This document shows positions 23,407 to 32,561 of a DNA stretch of 64,000 nucleotides, in pieces; position 1 is the first letter of the stretch; each line of letters opens with the position of its first letter. The translations under genes were made by a program, and so were the position numbers. The stretch is from the NCBI GenBank assembly GCA_944385445.1, contig CALWXF010000002.1:89337-153336 (forward strand). Direction: 5' to 3'. The notes beneath the pieces were generated by a model, which was not told where the DNA came from, did not search any database, and was given only the letters and a program-made list of their open reading frames with translations. Origin of the DNA: an uncultured Oscillospiraceae bacterium. Its GTDB lineage: Bacteria; Bacillota; Clostridia; Oscillospirales; Oscillospiraceae.

Positions 23407-24147
23407 ATGATTGATATTCACATACATATTTTGCCTGGTGTGGATGATGGAGCATCGGACTGGGAGGTTGCTCTGGGCATGGCCAGAATGGCGGTGGAGA
23501 GCGGTGTGACGGCCCTGGCAGTGACCCCCCATTGCAATATGCGGTATCGGAATTTTCATGTCCCGTCGCTGGTGCATCGAATCGGCCGATTCCGAGAGAT
23601 GCTTTACCAATTCCAAATTCCCCTGAAGTTGTATACTGGGATGGAGATTATGGGGAGCTACGATACCGGAGAGCGACTGAGAGAGGGAACTCTGGCGACG
23701 TTGAATGGATCCAGATACCCTCTGGTGGAGTTCCACTTCACTGGAAACGGACAGGAGGAGACAGAGATTCTGGATTCCATTCTAAGATTCGGGTATCGTC
23801 CCATTGTGGCCCATCCAGAGCGGTATCTCTATGTGCAGGAAGACCCTGAGCTACTCAACACCTGGCTGGAGATGGGATGCCTGCTTCAAATCAACCGGGG
23901 TAGTTTGCTGGGGAGATTTGGACAGCGGGCGAGTGTGGTAGCCCATGCCATGGTGGACCGTGGCTTTGCGGCTGTGGTGGCCAGTGATGCCCACTCGCAC
24001 ATCCAACGCACGCCATGGATGGCAGATGTGTGGGAGATGCTGGCCGGCGATTTTTCGCCCTCCACCGCAAGAAGGCTATTGGAGGAACATCCACGGCGGA
24101 TTCTTCTGGATCAGGAAATCCATATGGAGAGTCCCGATTGGTTTTGA
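23407..24147 (+). CDS. CpsB-type PHP tyrosine-protein phosphatase, copy 1
   Basis: 246 residues; ATG 23407, just after the peptidase stop. The PHP metal-binding signature is MIDIHIHILPGVDDG, with further His/Asp motifs VTPHCN, AHPERY and ASDAHS. In Gram-positives it dephosphorylates BY-kinases of the CpsC/D type and so sets polysaccharide chain length. Two such kinases follow in this operon, and a second homologue at 52860 opens the other polysaccharide control operon. Confidence 0.9.
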   Translation: MIDIHIHILPGVDDGASDWEVALGMARMAVESGVTALAVTPHCNMRYRNFHVPSLVHRIGRFREMLYQFQIPLKLYTGMEIMGSYDTGERLREGTLATLNGSRYPLVEFHFTGNGQEETEILDSILRFGYRPIVAHPERYLYVQEDPELLNTWLEMGCLLQINRGSLLGRFGQRASVVAHAMVDRGFAAVVASDAHSHIQRTPWMADVWEMLAGDFSPSTARRLLEEHPRRILLDQEIHMESPDWF

Positions 24148-24219
24148 CAGACGACGATAGAGAATATAGTTCGGGCTCAGTTCCCCTCATGAACTGAAAT
24201 CCATGGTACAAGGAGCAGA

Positions 24220-25071
24220 GTGGTTTTGAGTAAAGGCAGAATCATTGCACTGTTGGCAGGTTGTGCGGTGTGCGTGGTGGCGTTTCAAGGATATTTGTTT
24301 GTCTCTCGCAGCGCAGAAGACCATACCGGACCCCAAATTACCTTTGATAAGCAACAGATTCGAGTATCGGTGAAGGACTCGGAAACGGCATTGCTGGGCG
24401 GCGTGACTGCCTGGGATGACAAAGACGGTGATGTGACCAGCTCGGTGGTGGTGGAGGGAGTTTCGGATTTAACGGCCGATCACATCGCAAAGGTGACCTA
24501 TGCGGCGTTTGACGAGGCAGGAAATGTGACAAAGGCACAGCGTGAAGTTGTTTATTCCGATTATAAAAGCCCCAAATTTAAACTTTCCAAACCGCTGGTA
24601 TTTCAAAGCGGCACTTCTTTTGATTTGTTCCGGTGCATCCACGCAGAGGATGCCCTGGATGGCTCTTTGGATAGCCGCATAAAAGCTACCCTGGTGGAAG
24701 GAGACACTGTGGTTTCGGCGGAAGGAATTCATAAAGTAGCATTTCGGGTTACCAACAGCATGGGGGAGACGGTGAACCTCACCGTGCCGGTGGAGGTATA
24801 TCCCGCAGGTCAGTATCAGGGCACCGTTTCTCTGAGGGAAAACCTGGTGTATTTGAGCGCCGGGAGCACCTTTGAACCCATGGACTACTTGCAAAGCTAT
24901 CAAGTGGGAGAGACGATCTATACATTTTTTGATGGAACAGCAGGGATTAGCGTAACCGTTGGTGGAGACCAGGTCGATACATCGACTCCAGGTGTATACA
25001 GTGTTTCGTATACGGTGACAGACGGAGTGAATACCGGATATACCCGGCTGATTGTGGTTGTGGAGGCATAG
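24220..25071 (+). CDS. Membrane-anchored Ig-like repeat protein
   Basis: 283 residues from GTG 24220; a TTG at 24226 has better spacing to the AAGGAG site and is an alternative. One N-terminal membrane helix (IIALLAGCAVCVVAFQGYLFV) is followed by three Ig-like/DUF5011-type beta domains (AWDDKDGDVTSSVVVEGV, KVTYAAFDEAGNVTKA; CIHAEDALDGSLDSRIKATL; GGDQVDTSTPGVYSVSYTVTDG). Such domains often bind glycans or space surface proteins. It sits between the CpsB phosphatase and the first BY-kinase, an unusual place. Its role is unknown. Confidence 0.7.
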   Translation: MVLSKGRIIALLAGCAVCVVAFQGYLFVSRSAEDHTGPQITFDKQQIRVSVKDSETALLGGVTAWDDKDGDVTSSVVVEGVSDLTADHIAKVTYAAFDEAGNVTKAQREVVYSDYKSPKFKLSKPLVFQSGTSFDLFRCIHAEDALDGSLDSRIKATLVEGDTVVSAEGIHKVAFRVTNSMGETVNLTVPVEVYPAGQYQGTVSLRENLVYLSAGSTFEPMDYLQSYQVGETIYTFFDGTAGISVTVGGDQVDTSTPGVYSVSYTVTDGVNTGYTRLIVVVEA

Positions 25072-25078
25072 GAAAACG

Positions 25079-26551
25079 ATGGCGTGGGAAGAAAAGGAAC
25101 GACAGTCTGACCAGATCCGTCTGTTGGCGTTTGATTGGATCGTATTGGTTCGTGATATCTGCAAGAGATGGTATTTGATTGTGACAGTAGCGCTGCTGGC
25201 CGGTATGGGTGCATATCTGGTATCTGATATGCGATTTGTCCCTCAGTACACGACGAATACCACCTTTGTGGTGTCGGCCCAGGATAGCTCTGCCAACGTC
25301 TACCAGAATCTGTCCGCAGCAACCAACCTGGCATCTGTGTTTTCTGAGGTGCTTAACAGCTCTATTTTGCGCACCACGGTGCTGGAACAGGCGGGATTGG
25401 AGACCTTTGAAGGCACCATTCAAGCAGGGGCTATCCCGGAGACCAATCTTCTGACTCTTCGGGTGACAGATGCCAATCCTCGTACTGCATTTTTGGTGAC
25501 AAAGGCCATTGTGGAAAATCATCAGGTGGTGTCCTATCAGGTCATGGGCGACCTTGTACTGGAGGTCCTCCAGGAGCCCAAGGTGCCCACCGCCCCATCT
25601 AATTCCTCTATGGCAATGCATTATTTGAAACGGGTTACCCTTCTGGCAGCAGCGGCCATGTGCGTGCTGTTGGGGGTGGTGTCCTACATGCAGGACACCA
25701 TTCGCAGCAGAACCGAAGCCAAGGAAAAGCTGAATTGCCGGTGCCTGGGAGAGATTTGCCACGAGCGCAAGTATAAGACGTTGCGGGCTCTCCTGAAACG
25801 GAAAAAGACCAGTATTCTGATTACCAATCCGGCTACGAGCTTCCAGTTTGTGGAGACTTTCCGCAAGCTGCGCAGGAAGGTGGAGCGGTACCTGCCCAAA
25901 GAGGGCGGGGTGTTGCTGGTGACCAGCGTTCTGGAGAACGAAGGAAAATCCACGGTAGCTGTGAACCTGGCCCTGGCCCTGGCCCGTAAAAACAAGCGTG
26001 TGCTGCTGGTGGAGGGAGATTTGCGCAAGCCGGCCTGCCACAAGATCCTGAACTGGGATGCCCAGGAACTGGGGATCGCTGACGTGATTTTGAAAAAGGT
26101 TACGCTGGAAGAGGCTGTGGTCACAGATCAGCAGACCGGCCTGGACCTGTTGCCGGAGCACAGAAGTGTCCTGGCTTCTGGGGATCTGGTGGGGGATGAG
26201 GGCATGGCAGACTTGCTGGAAACGGCTCGATGCACCTATGACTATGTGGTCATAGATACGCCCCCCATGTCAGTGGCGACGGATGCAGAGAGCCTGTCTG
26301 AGTTGACAGATGGAGTTTTGCTGGTGGTCCGCCAGAACGGTGTAACGGCGGATGCAGCCAACCAAGCGCTGGCCGCCCTGCATAAAACCAATACCAAGGT
26401 TTTGGGATGCGTATTGAGTAATGTTTACACCTCGTTTGTCTCTTCGCTGAGTGGAAACTATGGTTATGGCTATGGATATGGGTATGGCTATGGTTATCAC
26501 TACCGATATGGGAGCGAAGGAAGCGGGGAAAAAGGCAAGATCGCCGAATGA
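25079..26551 (+). CDS. Wzz-BY-kinase fusion, copy 1
   Basis: 490 residues. Two membrane helices (YLIVTVALLAGMGAYLV and VTLLAAAAMCVLLGVVSY) enclose the chain-length-determinant domain. A cytoplasmic tyrosine kinase domain follows, with Walker A (ENEGKST), A' (VLLVEGDLRKP) and Walker B (YVVIDTPP). The tail is a Tyr-Gly repeat ending in YHYRYGSEG, the autophosphorylation cluster. It controls polysaccharide length and export, opposed by CpsB. In most Gram-positives the two halves are separate genes, as at 54641/55417; here they are fused. Start ATG 25079 lies 8 bases after the previous stop. Confidence 0.9.
   Translation: MAWEEKERQSDQIRLLAFDWIVLVRDICKRWYLIVTVALLAGMGAYLVSDMRFVPQYTTNTTFVVSAQDSSANVYQNLSAATNLASVFSEVLNSSILRTTVLEQAGLETFEGTIQAGAIPETNLLTLRVTDANPRTAFLVTKAIVENHQVVSYQVMGDLVLEVLQEPKVPTAPSNSSMAMHYLKRVTLLAAAAMCVLLGVVSYMQDTIRSRTEAKEKLNCRCLGEICHERKYKTLRALLKRKKTSILITNPATSFQFVETFRKLRRKVERYLPKEGGVLLVTSVLENEGKSTVAVNLALALARKNKRVLLVEGDLRKPACHKILNWDAQELGIADVILKKVTLEEAVVTDQQTGLDLLPEHRSVLASGDLVGDEGMADLLETARCTYDYVVIDTPPMSVATDAESLSELTDGVLLVVRQNGVTADAANQALAALHKTNTKVLGCVLSNVYTSFVSSLSGNYGYGYGYGYGYGYHYRYGSEGSGEKGKIAE
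26459..26512 (+). repeat. Tandem TATGGN repeat encoding (Tyr-Gly)n
   Basis: About nine imperfect six-base units (TATGG plus any base, with degenerate Tyr codons) code for the alternating Tyr-Gly tail of the first BY-kinase. In-frame slippage would change the number of phosphorylation sites. Confidence 0.75.
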
Positions 26552-26567
26552 TATGGGAGAGACGACA

Positions 26568-28004
26568 ATGGATGGAGAACATTCCCAAGAATATGGCATG
26601 GAACTGGATATTCAGGTGCTGCTGGTGGACCTGTTGCGCAGCGCATGGAAGTTTTTGTGGGTGGAAGTGATTCTGGTGCTGCTGTGTGCAGGCGTGATGT
26701 GCTTCAAAACCCACCAGAGCTATTTTCCACAGTATCGTGCGGAGGCATCCTTTACGGTCTATGTCACAAATCCCCTCCAGTCTGGGATTCAAAGCTATAA
26801 TTCCGCTACGGCAGAGCAAATGGCAAAGACATTTCCGTATATCTTGACCAGCGGTGCGCTGTCTGACTTGGTGCGGGAGGAACTGGGCGTTGCGGCGATT
26901 CCTGCGATCTCTGCCAGCACGGTGGAGAACACCAATATCTTCACCTTGAGCGTTACCGCCTCGGATCCACAGTTTGCCTATGATGTACTGAAGACAGTCA
27001 TCACCCATTATCCTGAAGTGGCAGAATATGTGGTAGGCCCCACCCAGATGAGCCTTTTGGATGAGAGCGGTGTACCCACTCAACCCATCAATCAACCGGA
27101 CTACCTCCATACGGCGCTCCGGGGTGCTGTGGTGGGCACCGTGGTCTGGCTGGCCATTGTGTTTTTGATTGCGGTGTCCCGTTCCACTGTACACAACGAA
27201 AAGCAGTTGAAACAGATGATGAACTTGCCCTGCCTTGGCCTTTTGCCCAAGGCCAAGGGGTATGGGAAGGGACGAAAGGCGCAATACCCCGTGATGATTC
27301 ATGATGATGAATTGCTGGGATTTGCCGAATCGGTGCGGCTGCTCCGCCTCCGAGTGGAAAAGGAGCTGAAGAAACGGGAAAAGAAGGTCCTGCTGGTATC
27401 CAGCGCCATTCCGGGTGAGGGGAAAACCACCGTTGCAGCGAATCTGGCTATAGCCCTGGCTCGATCGGGCAAAAAGACCCTTCTGCTGGACTGCGATCTG
27501 CGCAACCCCTCGGTGGGTAAGGTATTTGGTCAAAGAACCGCTGAGGGTTTAGCTGAGTATTTACAGGGGAAGGCTTCTGAGAAGGAGATTTTCCAGCGGC
27601 CCATTGAAGAAATTCAGTTGGTCGTGGTCTATGGCGGCAAGTCCACAGGAGAGGCGGCGGAGCTGCTCAGCAGACAGGAAGCCATGGAATTTGTGGATAC
27701 CGCAAAAGAGGAGTTTGACTATATTATTATCGACACTCCGCCTTGTTCCATGATGGCAGACGCCATGGAGGCGGCTGTGATGGCAGACTGTGCATTGCTC
27801 ACCATTCGTCAGGACTATGCGCCCAAAGACCGAATCCTGGAGGGAGCACAGAACCTGGCCGAGAGCGGGCTGGACGTCATTGGATGTGCCCTCAACGGAG
27901 TGGAAAAGCACGTTATGAGCGGTTCCTATGGTTATCGCAGCTACGGCTACCATGATCAAGGTGCATACAAAAGCTATGGAGATGTTCTGGCCAAAAAGAA
28001 ATAA
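26568..28004 (+). CDS. Wzz-BY-kinase fusion, copy 2
   Basis: 478 residues; of two close ATGs the one at 26568 has GGGAGA at good spacing. Layout as in copy 1: a membrane helix near residue 25, a Wzz domain, a second helix (GAVVGTVVWLAIVFLIAVS), then a kinase with Walker A (IPGEGKTT), A' (TLLLDCDLRNP) and Walker B (YIIIDTPP). The C-terminal Tyr cluster is sparser (YGYRSYGYHDQGAYKSYGD). Copies 1 and 2 are only distantly similar, so they are not a recent duplication and may pair as different subunits. It is the last gene of the operon. Confidence 0.9.
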   Translation: MDGEHSQEYGMELDIQVLLVDLLRSAWKFLWVEVILVLLCAGVMCFKTHQSYFPQYRAEASFTVYVTNPLQSGIQSYNSATAEQMAKTFPYILTSGALSDLVREELGVAAIPAISASTVENTNIFTLSVTASDPQFAYDVLKTVITHYPEVAEYVVGPTQMSLLDESGVPTQPINQPDYLHTALRGAVVGTVVWLAIVFLIAVSRSTVHNEKQLKQMMNLPCLGLLPKAKGYGKGRKAQYPVMIHDDELLGFAESVRLLRLRVEKELKKREKKVLLVSSAIPGEGKTTVAANLAIALARSGKKTLLLDCDLRNPSVGKVFGQRTAEGLAEYLQGKASEKEIFQRPIEEIQLVVVYGGKSTGEAAELLSRQEAMEFVDTAKEEFDYIIIDTPPCSMMADAMEAAVMADCALLTIRQDYAPKDRILEGAQNLAESGLDVIGCALNGVEKHVMSGSYGYRSYGYHDQGAYKSYGDVLAKKK

Positions 28005-28014
28005 ACACTATGAA

Positions 28015-28052
28015 AGCCAGGGGAACGGGCAGATCAGTCTGTTCCCCTGGCT
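28015..28052 (+). terminator. Intrinsic terminator of the exporter/kinase operon
   Basis: AGCCAGGGGAAC pairs with GTTCCCCTGGCT across a 14-base loop, followed by TTTT. Confidence 0.88.
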
Positions 28053-28140
28053 TTTTGACTGCTGAAGCGGAGAGAGAACTGGGGCAGAGGGACGAGAAAC
28101 ATGTTGTGTTCATGTCCTGGTTGTGATACACTGAGCTTAA

Positions 28141-28146
28141 TATAAT
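28141..28146 (+). promoter_or_regulatory. -10 element of the molybdopterin operon
   Basis: Perfect TATAAT seven bases before the riboswitch aptamer. The -35 region is poor (TGGTTG at 17 bases), so the element alone is a moderate call. Confidence 0.5.
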
Positions 28147-28152
28147 AGGAAT

Positions 28153-28246
28153 GCTTCGAGCCGGCGTTTCTAAGGGCAATCTGCCTATGAACTGCCGGCC
28201 AGGGTCATGCTGGAAACGGGATGGCCTTCCGTGTTTGAAAAGAAGC
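28153..28246 (+). ncRNA. Moco (molybdenum cofactor) riboswitch aptamer
   Basis: GCTTC (28153-28157) pairs with GAAGC (28242-28246) as stem P1. Inside, GAGCCGGC opens the aptamer, and CTGGAAA...GATGGCCTTCC matches the conserved 3' part of the Moco motif as I know it from the E. coli moaA leader (CTGGAAA...CATGGCTTC). The position upstream of molybdopterin genes supports it. It is the leader of a ten-gene molybdenum operon. Confidence 0.78.
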
Positions 28247-28300
28247 TGCTCCACCCACGGTCCCTTTCTCAAAAAAGGGGCTTATCTGTCGTACCTTTGG

Positions 28301-28335
28301 AGGAGTGCTGTCTTTTCAGGCAGCACTCCTTTTTG
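28301..28335 (+). terminator. Riboswitch expression-platform terminator
   Basis: AGGAGTGCTG pairs perfectly with CAGCACTCCT across a 10-base loop, followed by TTTTT, between the aptamer and the first gene. Transcription is probably stopped when cofactor is bound. Confidence 0.85.
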
Positions 28336-28351
28336 ATTGGAGGTACACCCC

Positions 28352-29377
28352 ATGAAACTCATTGAAGCCCGCCAGGCGGTGGGCCATGTGCTGTGCCATG
28401 ACCTGACCCAGATCATCCCAGGTGTCACCAAGGATGCCCGGTTTCGCAAGGGACACATCGTCACCCCTGAAGACATCCCGGTGCTGCTGTCCATGGGCAA
28501 AGAACATCTCTATGTGTGGGAACAGCAGGAGGGGATGCTCCATGAAAATGAGGCGGCGGAGCGTCTGTGCCGGCTGTGCCGCAATGAACACATGACCGCC
28601 ACTCCGGTGAAGGAGGGGAAAATCGAGCTGAAGGCCGACTGTGACGGACTGTTCCAGGTGGACGTGGCCCGACTGGAGGCCATCAACGACGATGATGCCA
28701 TCATTATCGCCACCCGCCACACCAACACCCCGGTGCACTGTGGGGACAAGCTGGCGGGCACCCGTATCATCCCTCTGGTCATTGAGGAGGAACGGCTGCG
28801 CCGGGTGGAGGAGCGGGCAGGAGATACTCCCATCCTCTCTCTGACCCCCTGGAAGGTGCGCACCTGCGGGATCATTACCACAGGCAGCGAGGTGGCCAAG
28901 GGGCTTATCCAGGATAGCTTTACCCCGGTGGTGAAGGAGAAGCTGGCTGCCTATGGCATTGCGGTCACTCACCACTGTCTGCCAGGTGACGATCGGGCGG
29001 CTATTACCGCCGCCGCTCTGGACTTCCACGCCCAGGGGGTGGATATGATCCTGTGTACCGGGGGCATGAGCGTGGACCCCGATGACAAAACGCCCGGCGC
29101 CATCAAAGACACTGGGGCGGAGATCATCTCCTACGGCGCTCCTGTGCTCCCCGGTGCCATGTTTCTGCTGGGCTATTTCCAAGATGGTACCCCCATTTTG
29201 GGCCTGCCCGGGTGCGTGATGTACGCCAAGGCCACCATCTTTGACCGAGTGCTCCCTCGCATTGCCGCAGGGTTGCCCGTTACTCGCCGGGACATCAAGA
29301 AAATGGGCCACGGCGGGCTATGCTTGGGCTGTGCTCAGTGCCATTATCCCATCTGTCCCTTCGGGACCGGGATGTGA
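28352..29377 (+). CDS. Molybdopterin-binding (MoeA/MogA-like) protein
   Basis: 341 residues; ATG after GGAGG. The C-terminal two thirds carry the MoCF-biosynthesis domain that binds molybdopterin (GIITTGSEVAKG, VTHHCLPGDDRAAITAA, LCTGGMSVDPDDKTPGAI). It lacks the PFDRS-type MoeA N-domain. It ends with a Cys-rich tail (GGLCLGCAQCHYPICPFG), which could hold a metal or iron-sulfur centre. Such proteins are common first genes of Moco operons in Clostridia and may handle molybdenum or tungsten cofactor variants. True MoeA is the next gene. Confidence 0.85.
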   Translation: MKLIEARQAVGHVLCHDLTQIIPGVTKDARFRKGHIVTPEDIPVLLSMGKEHLYVWEQQEGMLHENEAAERLCRLCRNEHMTATPVKEGKIELKADCDGLFQVDVARLEAINDDDAIIIATRHTNTPVHCGDKLAGTRIIPLVIEEERLRRVEERAGDTPILSLTPWKVRTCGIITTGSEVAKGLIQDSFTPVVKEKLAAYGIAVTHHCLPGDDRAAITAAALDFHAQGVDMILCTGGMSVDPDDKTPGAIKDTGAEIISYGAPVLPGAMFLLGYFQDGTPILGLPGCVMYAKATIFDRVLPRIAAGLPVTRRDIKKMGHGGLCLGCAQCHYPICPFGTGM

Positions 29378-29383
29378 GGAAAT

Positions 29384-30589
29384 ATGATGCGGGAACGCAT
29401 TTCGCTGGAGGAGGCCTGGTCGCTGATCACGGCTCCGCTCCACCCTCTGGGGGAGGATTGGGTGGACCTGGACCAGGCACTGGGGCGCACGCTGAGCCGG
29501 GACGTCTGGTCTTCCATGGACCAGCCCCCCTTTGACCGCTCCCCTCTGGACGGCTATGCTCTGCAAAGCCGGGACGTGGAAGGAGTAAGTCCAGAGCACC
29601 CAGCTATTCTCCGTGTGGTAGAGCGGGTGTGTGCCGGAGAAGTACCAACCCAGCGGGTCGCTCCAGGCACGGCGGTTCGCATCATGACCGGGGCGCCGCT
29701 GCCCCAGGGGTGTGACTGCGTGGTGCGTCAGGAGGATACCGATCTGGGAGTGGCGGTGGTGCAGGTCTATGCCCCCGTAGCGGCATACCAGAACTTCGTG
29801 AGGCGGGGAGAGGACTACACCGCTGGGACCTGCTTGCTCTGTGCCGGGACCCGGCTGGACGCTGCCGCTCTGGGCCTGTTGGCCAGCGCCGGGTGTGACC
29901 GGGTGCGGGCCTACCGCCGCCCTCGGGTGGCACTGCTGGTCACCGGAGACGAGGTGGTCCAGCCTCAGGTGCACCCGCTCCCACCGGGAAAAATCTACAC
30001 TGCCAACTCCTATCTGTTGTCTGCCCGGATGCGCCAGCTGGGGGTGGAAGAGGTGAGCTGTGCCATGGTTGGAGACGAGCCTCGGGAGATTGCCGGGCAG
30101 ATGAGACAGATGCTGGAGCGCTGTGATTGCCTGATTACCACCGGCGGCGTGTCGGTGGGGGAGCGGGATGTGCTCCACCAGGCGCTGCCCATGGCCGGAG
30201 CACAGCGAGTGTTTTGGCGGGTGCAGATGAAGCCGGGCACCCCGGCCATGTATGCTGTGCTGGATGGAAAGCCAATCCTGTCCCTGTCTGGCAACCCGTT
30301 TGCCGCCGCTGCTACCTTTGAGCTGTTGGGGCGGCCTATGCTCCACGCCCTGTGCCCTGCGCCTCAGTTTGAATTGATTGTACACCGGGCAGTATTGGAT
30401 ACCCCCTTTGATCGCCCCAGCGGAATGCGCCGATTTTTGCGGGGCAGGTATCAGGATGGGCATGTACAGCTGCCCAAGGGACAGACTCCCGGGACACTGC
30501 GTTCCTTGGTGGGGTGTAACTGCCTGCTGGAGGTGCCAGCCGAAAGCCCGCCGTTACAAGCGGGAGAGACATATACGGTCTATCTATGA
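29384..30589 (+). CDS. moeA: Molybdopterin molybdenumtransferase
   Basis: 401 residues, the standard MoeA length. Motifs in order: [13 protein letters not shown] (substrate loop), [19 protein letters not shown], the MoCF domain [24 protein letters not shown], and [15 protein letters not shown]. It inserts molybdate into adenylated molybdopterin. A start at either ATG of a tandem pair (29384/29387) is possible. It overlaps nothing, but lies 6 bases from its neighbour. Confidence 0.95.
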   Translation: MMRERISLEEAWSLITAPLHPLGEDWVDLDQALGRTLSRDVWSSMDQPPFDRSPLDGYALQSRDVEGVSPEHPAILRVVERVCAGEVPTQRVAPGTAVRIMTGAPLPQGCDCVVRQEDTDLGVAVVQVYAPVAAYQNFVRRGEDYTAGTCLLCAGTRLDAAALGLLASAGCDRVRAYRRPRVALLVTGDEVVQPQVHPLPPGKIYTANSYLLSARMRQLGVEEVSCAMVGDEPREIAGQMRQMLERCDCLITTGGVSVGERDVLHQALPMAGAQRVFWRVQMKPGTPAMYAVLDGKPILSLSGNPFAAAATFELLGRPMLHALCPAPQFELIVHRAVLDTPFDRPSGMRRFLRGRYQDGHVQLPKGQTPGTLRSLVGCNCLLEVPAESPPLQAGETYTVYL

Positions 30590-30606
30590 GTTGGGAGGAA
30601 CCCAAG

Positions 30607-31089
30607 ATGGAAGGGAAATTCAATCACTTTGACAGCGACGGCAACGCCATTATGGTGGACGTCTCGGCCAAACAGCCCACCCAGCGCACCGCTGTGGCAG
30701 AGGGGACCATCCGAGTCTCCCGGGCGGTGCTGGAGGCCATTTCCGGCGGCACCGCCGCCAAAGGGGATGTGCTGGGTGTGGCCCGGATGGCGGGGATCAT
30801 GGCCGCCAAGCGCACCAGTGACCTCATTCCCCTGTGCCACCCGCTGGCTCTGAGCCACGTCAGTGTGGATTTTGAGCTTTTGCCCCAGGAAAGCGCCGTG
30901 AAGGCCCGGTGTACCGCCAAGCTCACCGGAAAGACTGGGGTGGAGATGGAGACCCTCACCGGGGTCAGCGTGGCCCTGCTCACCATCTACGACATGTGCA
31001 AGGCTATGGATAAGAGCATGGAGCTGGGGGACATCCACCTGGTGCACAAAGAGGGGGGCAAGTCGGGGGTATATGAGCGTGGCCAGTAA
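30607..31089 (+). CDS. moaC: Cyclic pyranopterin monophosphate synthase
   Basis: 160 residues. ATG 30607 is preferred (GGGAGGAACCCAAG); the upstream ATG 30586 overlaps the moeA stop and would add 7 residues. MoaC motifs: [35 protein letters not shown] and YDMCKAMDK. With MoaA it makes cyclic pyranopterin from GTP, the first step of Moco synthesis. Confidence 0.96.
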   Translation: MEGKFNHFDSDGNAIMVDVSAKQPTQRTAVAEGTIRVSRAVLEAISGGTAAKGDVLGVARMAGIMAAKRTSDLIPLCHPLALSHVSVDFELLPQESAVKARCTAKLTGKTGVEMETLTGVSVALLTIYDMCKAMDKSMELGDIHLVHKEGGKSGVYERGQ

Positions 31090-31582
31090 CCCCACAGTGG
31101 TGGCGGTGTCCGGGGTGAAAAACTCCGGAAAGACCACCCTGATCACCGCCATGCTCCCCCACTTCCACCGGGCAGGGGTGCAGATAGCGGTGGTCAAGCA
31201 CGACGGCCACGCCTTCCAGCCCGACCCACCGAACACGGACACGGGGCGATACCTCCAGGCCGGGGCCATGGGGGCCGCCATCTACGACGGGGAGACCACC
31301 AAGGTGATTTGGCATCAGCCGCCGGACCTGCCGGGACTGCTGGAGCTCTTTCCCCAGGCAGACCTCATTCTGCTGGAAGGGGAGAAGCACAGCCCCTGGC
31401 CCAAGCTGGAGCTGGTGCGGGCGGGCAACTCCACCCAGTCGGTGTGCGACCCTGCGACCTTGCTGGCCTTGGTCACGGACACCATGTTGCGCCTACCGGG
31501 GATACCCACTCTGTCCCTTAACGACCCGGCGGGGGTGGCGGACTTTTTGATGAAATACCTGGAGAGGGGGCGGAGCACATGA
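31073..31582 (+). CDS. mobB: Molybdopterin-guanine dinucleotide biosynthesis protein B
   Basis: 169 residues. P-loop GVKNSGKTT, then [18 protein letters not shown] and [17 protein letters not shown], typical of MobB, a GTPase that helps MobA attach GMP to molybdopterin. Its start lies inside the 3' end of moaC (17-base overlap). No mobA is present in this operon. Confidence 0.93.
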   Translation: MSVASNPTVVAVSGVKNSGKTTLITAMLPHFHRAGVQIAVVKHDGHAFQPDPPNTDTGRYLQAGAMGAAIYDGETTKVIWHQPPDLPGLLELFPQADLILLEGEKHSPWPKLELVRAGNSTQSVCDPATLLALVTDTMLRLPGIPTLSLNDPAGVADFLMKYLERGRST

Positions 31583-32556
31583 GAGATCAGTACGGACGGG
31601 ACATCTGTTATCTGCGCATCTCCGTCACCGACCGGTGCAACCTGCGGTGTGTGTACTGTATGCCGGAGGAGGGCGTGGCGTGGATGCCCCACGGCCAAAT
31701 CCTCACCTATGAGCAGATTGTCCGGGTGGTGGAGGCGGCCTCCCGTTTGGGCGTGAGCCACATCCGCCTCACCGGAGGAGAGCCCCTGGTGCGCCCCCAG
31801 CTGTATCGTCTGGTGGAGATGGTCAAAGGGGTGGCGGGCATTGAATCGGTGGGGCTTACCACCAATGGGGTGCTGTTGACGGAGCAGCTGTCCCAGCTGC
31901 GCCAGGCGGGGCTGGATGGGGTGAACCTGAGTTTGGATACCCTGGACCCTCAGCAGTTTGCTGCCATCACCCGCCGGGCGGGGCTGCTGCCCCAGGTCTT
32001 GCAAGGACTGGAGGCTGCGGCAGGTACCCCCGGTTTGACGGTCAAGGTGAACTGTGTCCCCACCCAGTTGAATGGGGACCAGGTGGTGCCGCTGGCCAGG
32101 TTGGCCCAGCAGCGGGAGATTTCCGTTCGGTTCATTGAACTGATGCCCATCGGGCTGGGACAGGACCGCCACGGACTGACCCAGAAACAGGTGATGGAAC
32201 AGCTGACAGACGCCTTCGGTGCGCCGATGCCCTGTGCTCGCCCCAAAGGGGCGGGACCTGGGGCGTATGTCACATTCCCTGGGTTTACAGGAAGGGTGGG
32301 ATTTATCAGCGCCCTGAGCCACCAATTTTGCCACCTGTGTAACCGAGTGAGGTTGACGGCGGACGGGCACCTGAAAACCTGCCTGCAATATCAGGACGGG
32401 GTGGACCTGAAGCCATACCTGGAGGAGGGCGGGGCTCCTCAGTTCCTGGAGAGTGCCATGGAACAGGCCATATATTACAAACCTGCCGGGCACCACTTTA
32501 CCACTCAGCCCCAGGCGGGAGACGAGAAACACAACATGAACCAAATAGGAGGATGA
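31579..32556 (+). CDS. moaA: GTP 3',8-cyclase
   Basis: 325 residues; its start overlaps the mobB stop (ATGA). The radical SAM motif is CNLRCVYCMP near the N-terminus, and the second 4Fe-4S cluster motif is CHLCNRVRLTADGHLKTC near residue 255. It ends in Gly-Gly, the conserved activator tail of MoaA. It starts Moco synthesis from GTP. Confidence 0.96.
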   Translation: MRDQYGRDICYLRISVTDRCNLRCVYCMPEEGVAWMPHGQILTYEQIVRVVEAASRLGVSHIRLTGGEPLVRPQLYRLVEMVKGVAGIESVGLTTNGVLLTEQLSQLRQAGLDGVNLSLDTLDPQQFAAITRRAGLLPQVLQGLEAAAGTPGLTVKVNCVPTQLNGDQVVPLARLAQQREISVRFIELMPIGLGQDRHGLTQKQVMEQLTDAFGAPMPCARPKGAGPGAYVTFPGFTGRVGFISALSHQFCHLCNRVRLTADGHLKTCLQYQDGVDLKPYLEEGGAPQFLESAMEQAIYYKPAGHHFTTQPQAGDEKHNMNQIGG

Positions 32557-32561
32557 GACCT

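Noticed and set aside
26459-26512. CRISPR-like or tandem array
   Set aside because: It is a coding Tyr-Gly repeat within the kinase frame, with no spacers.
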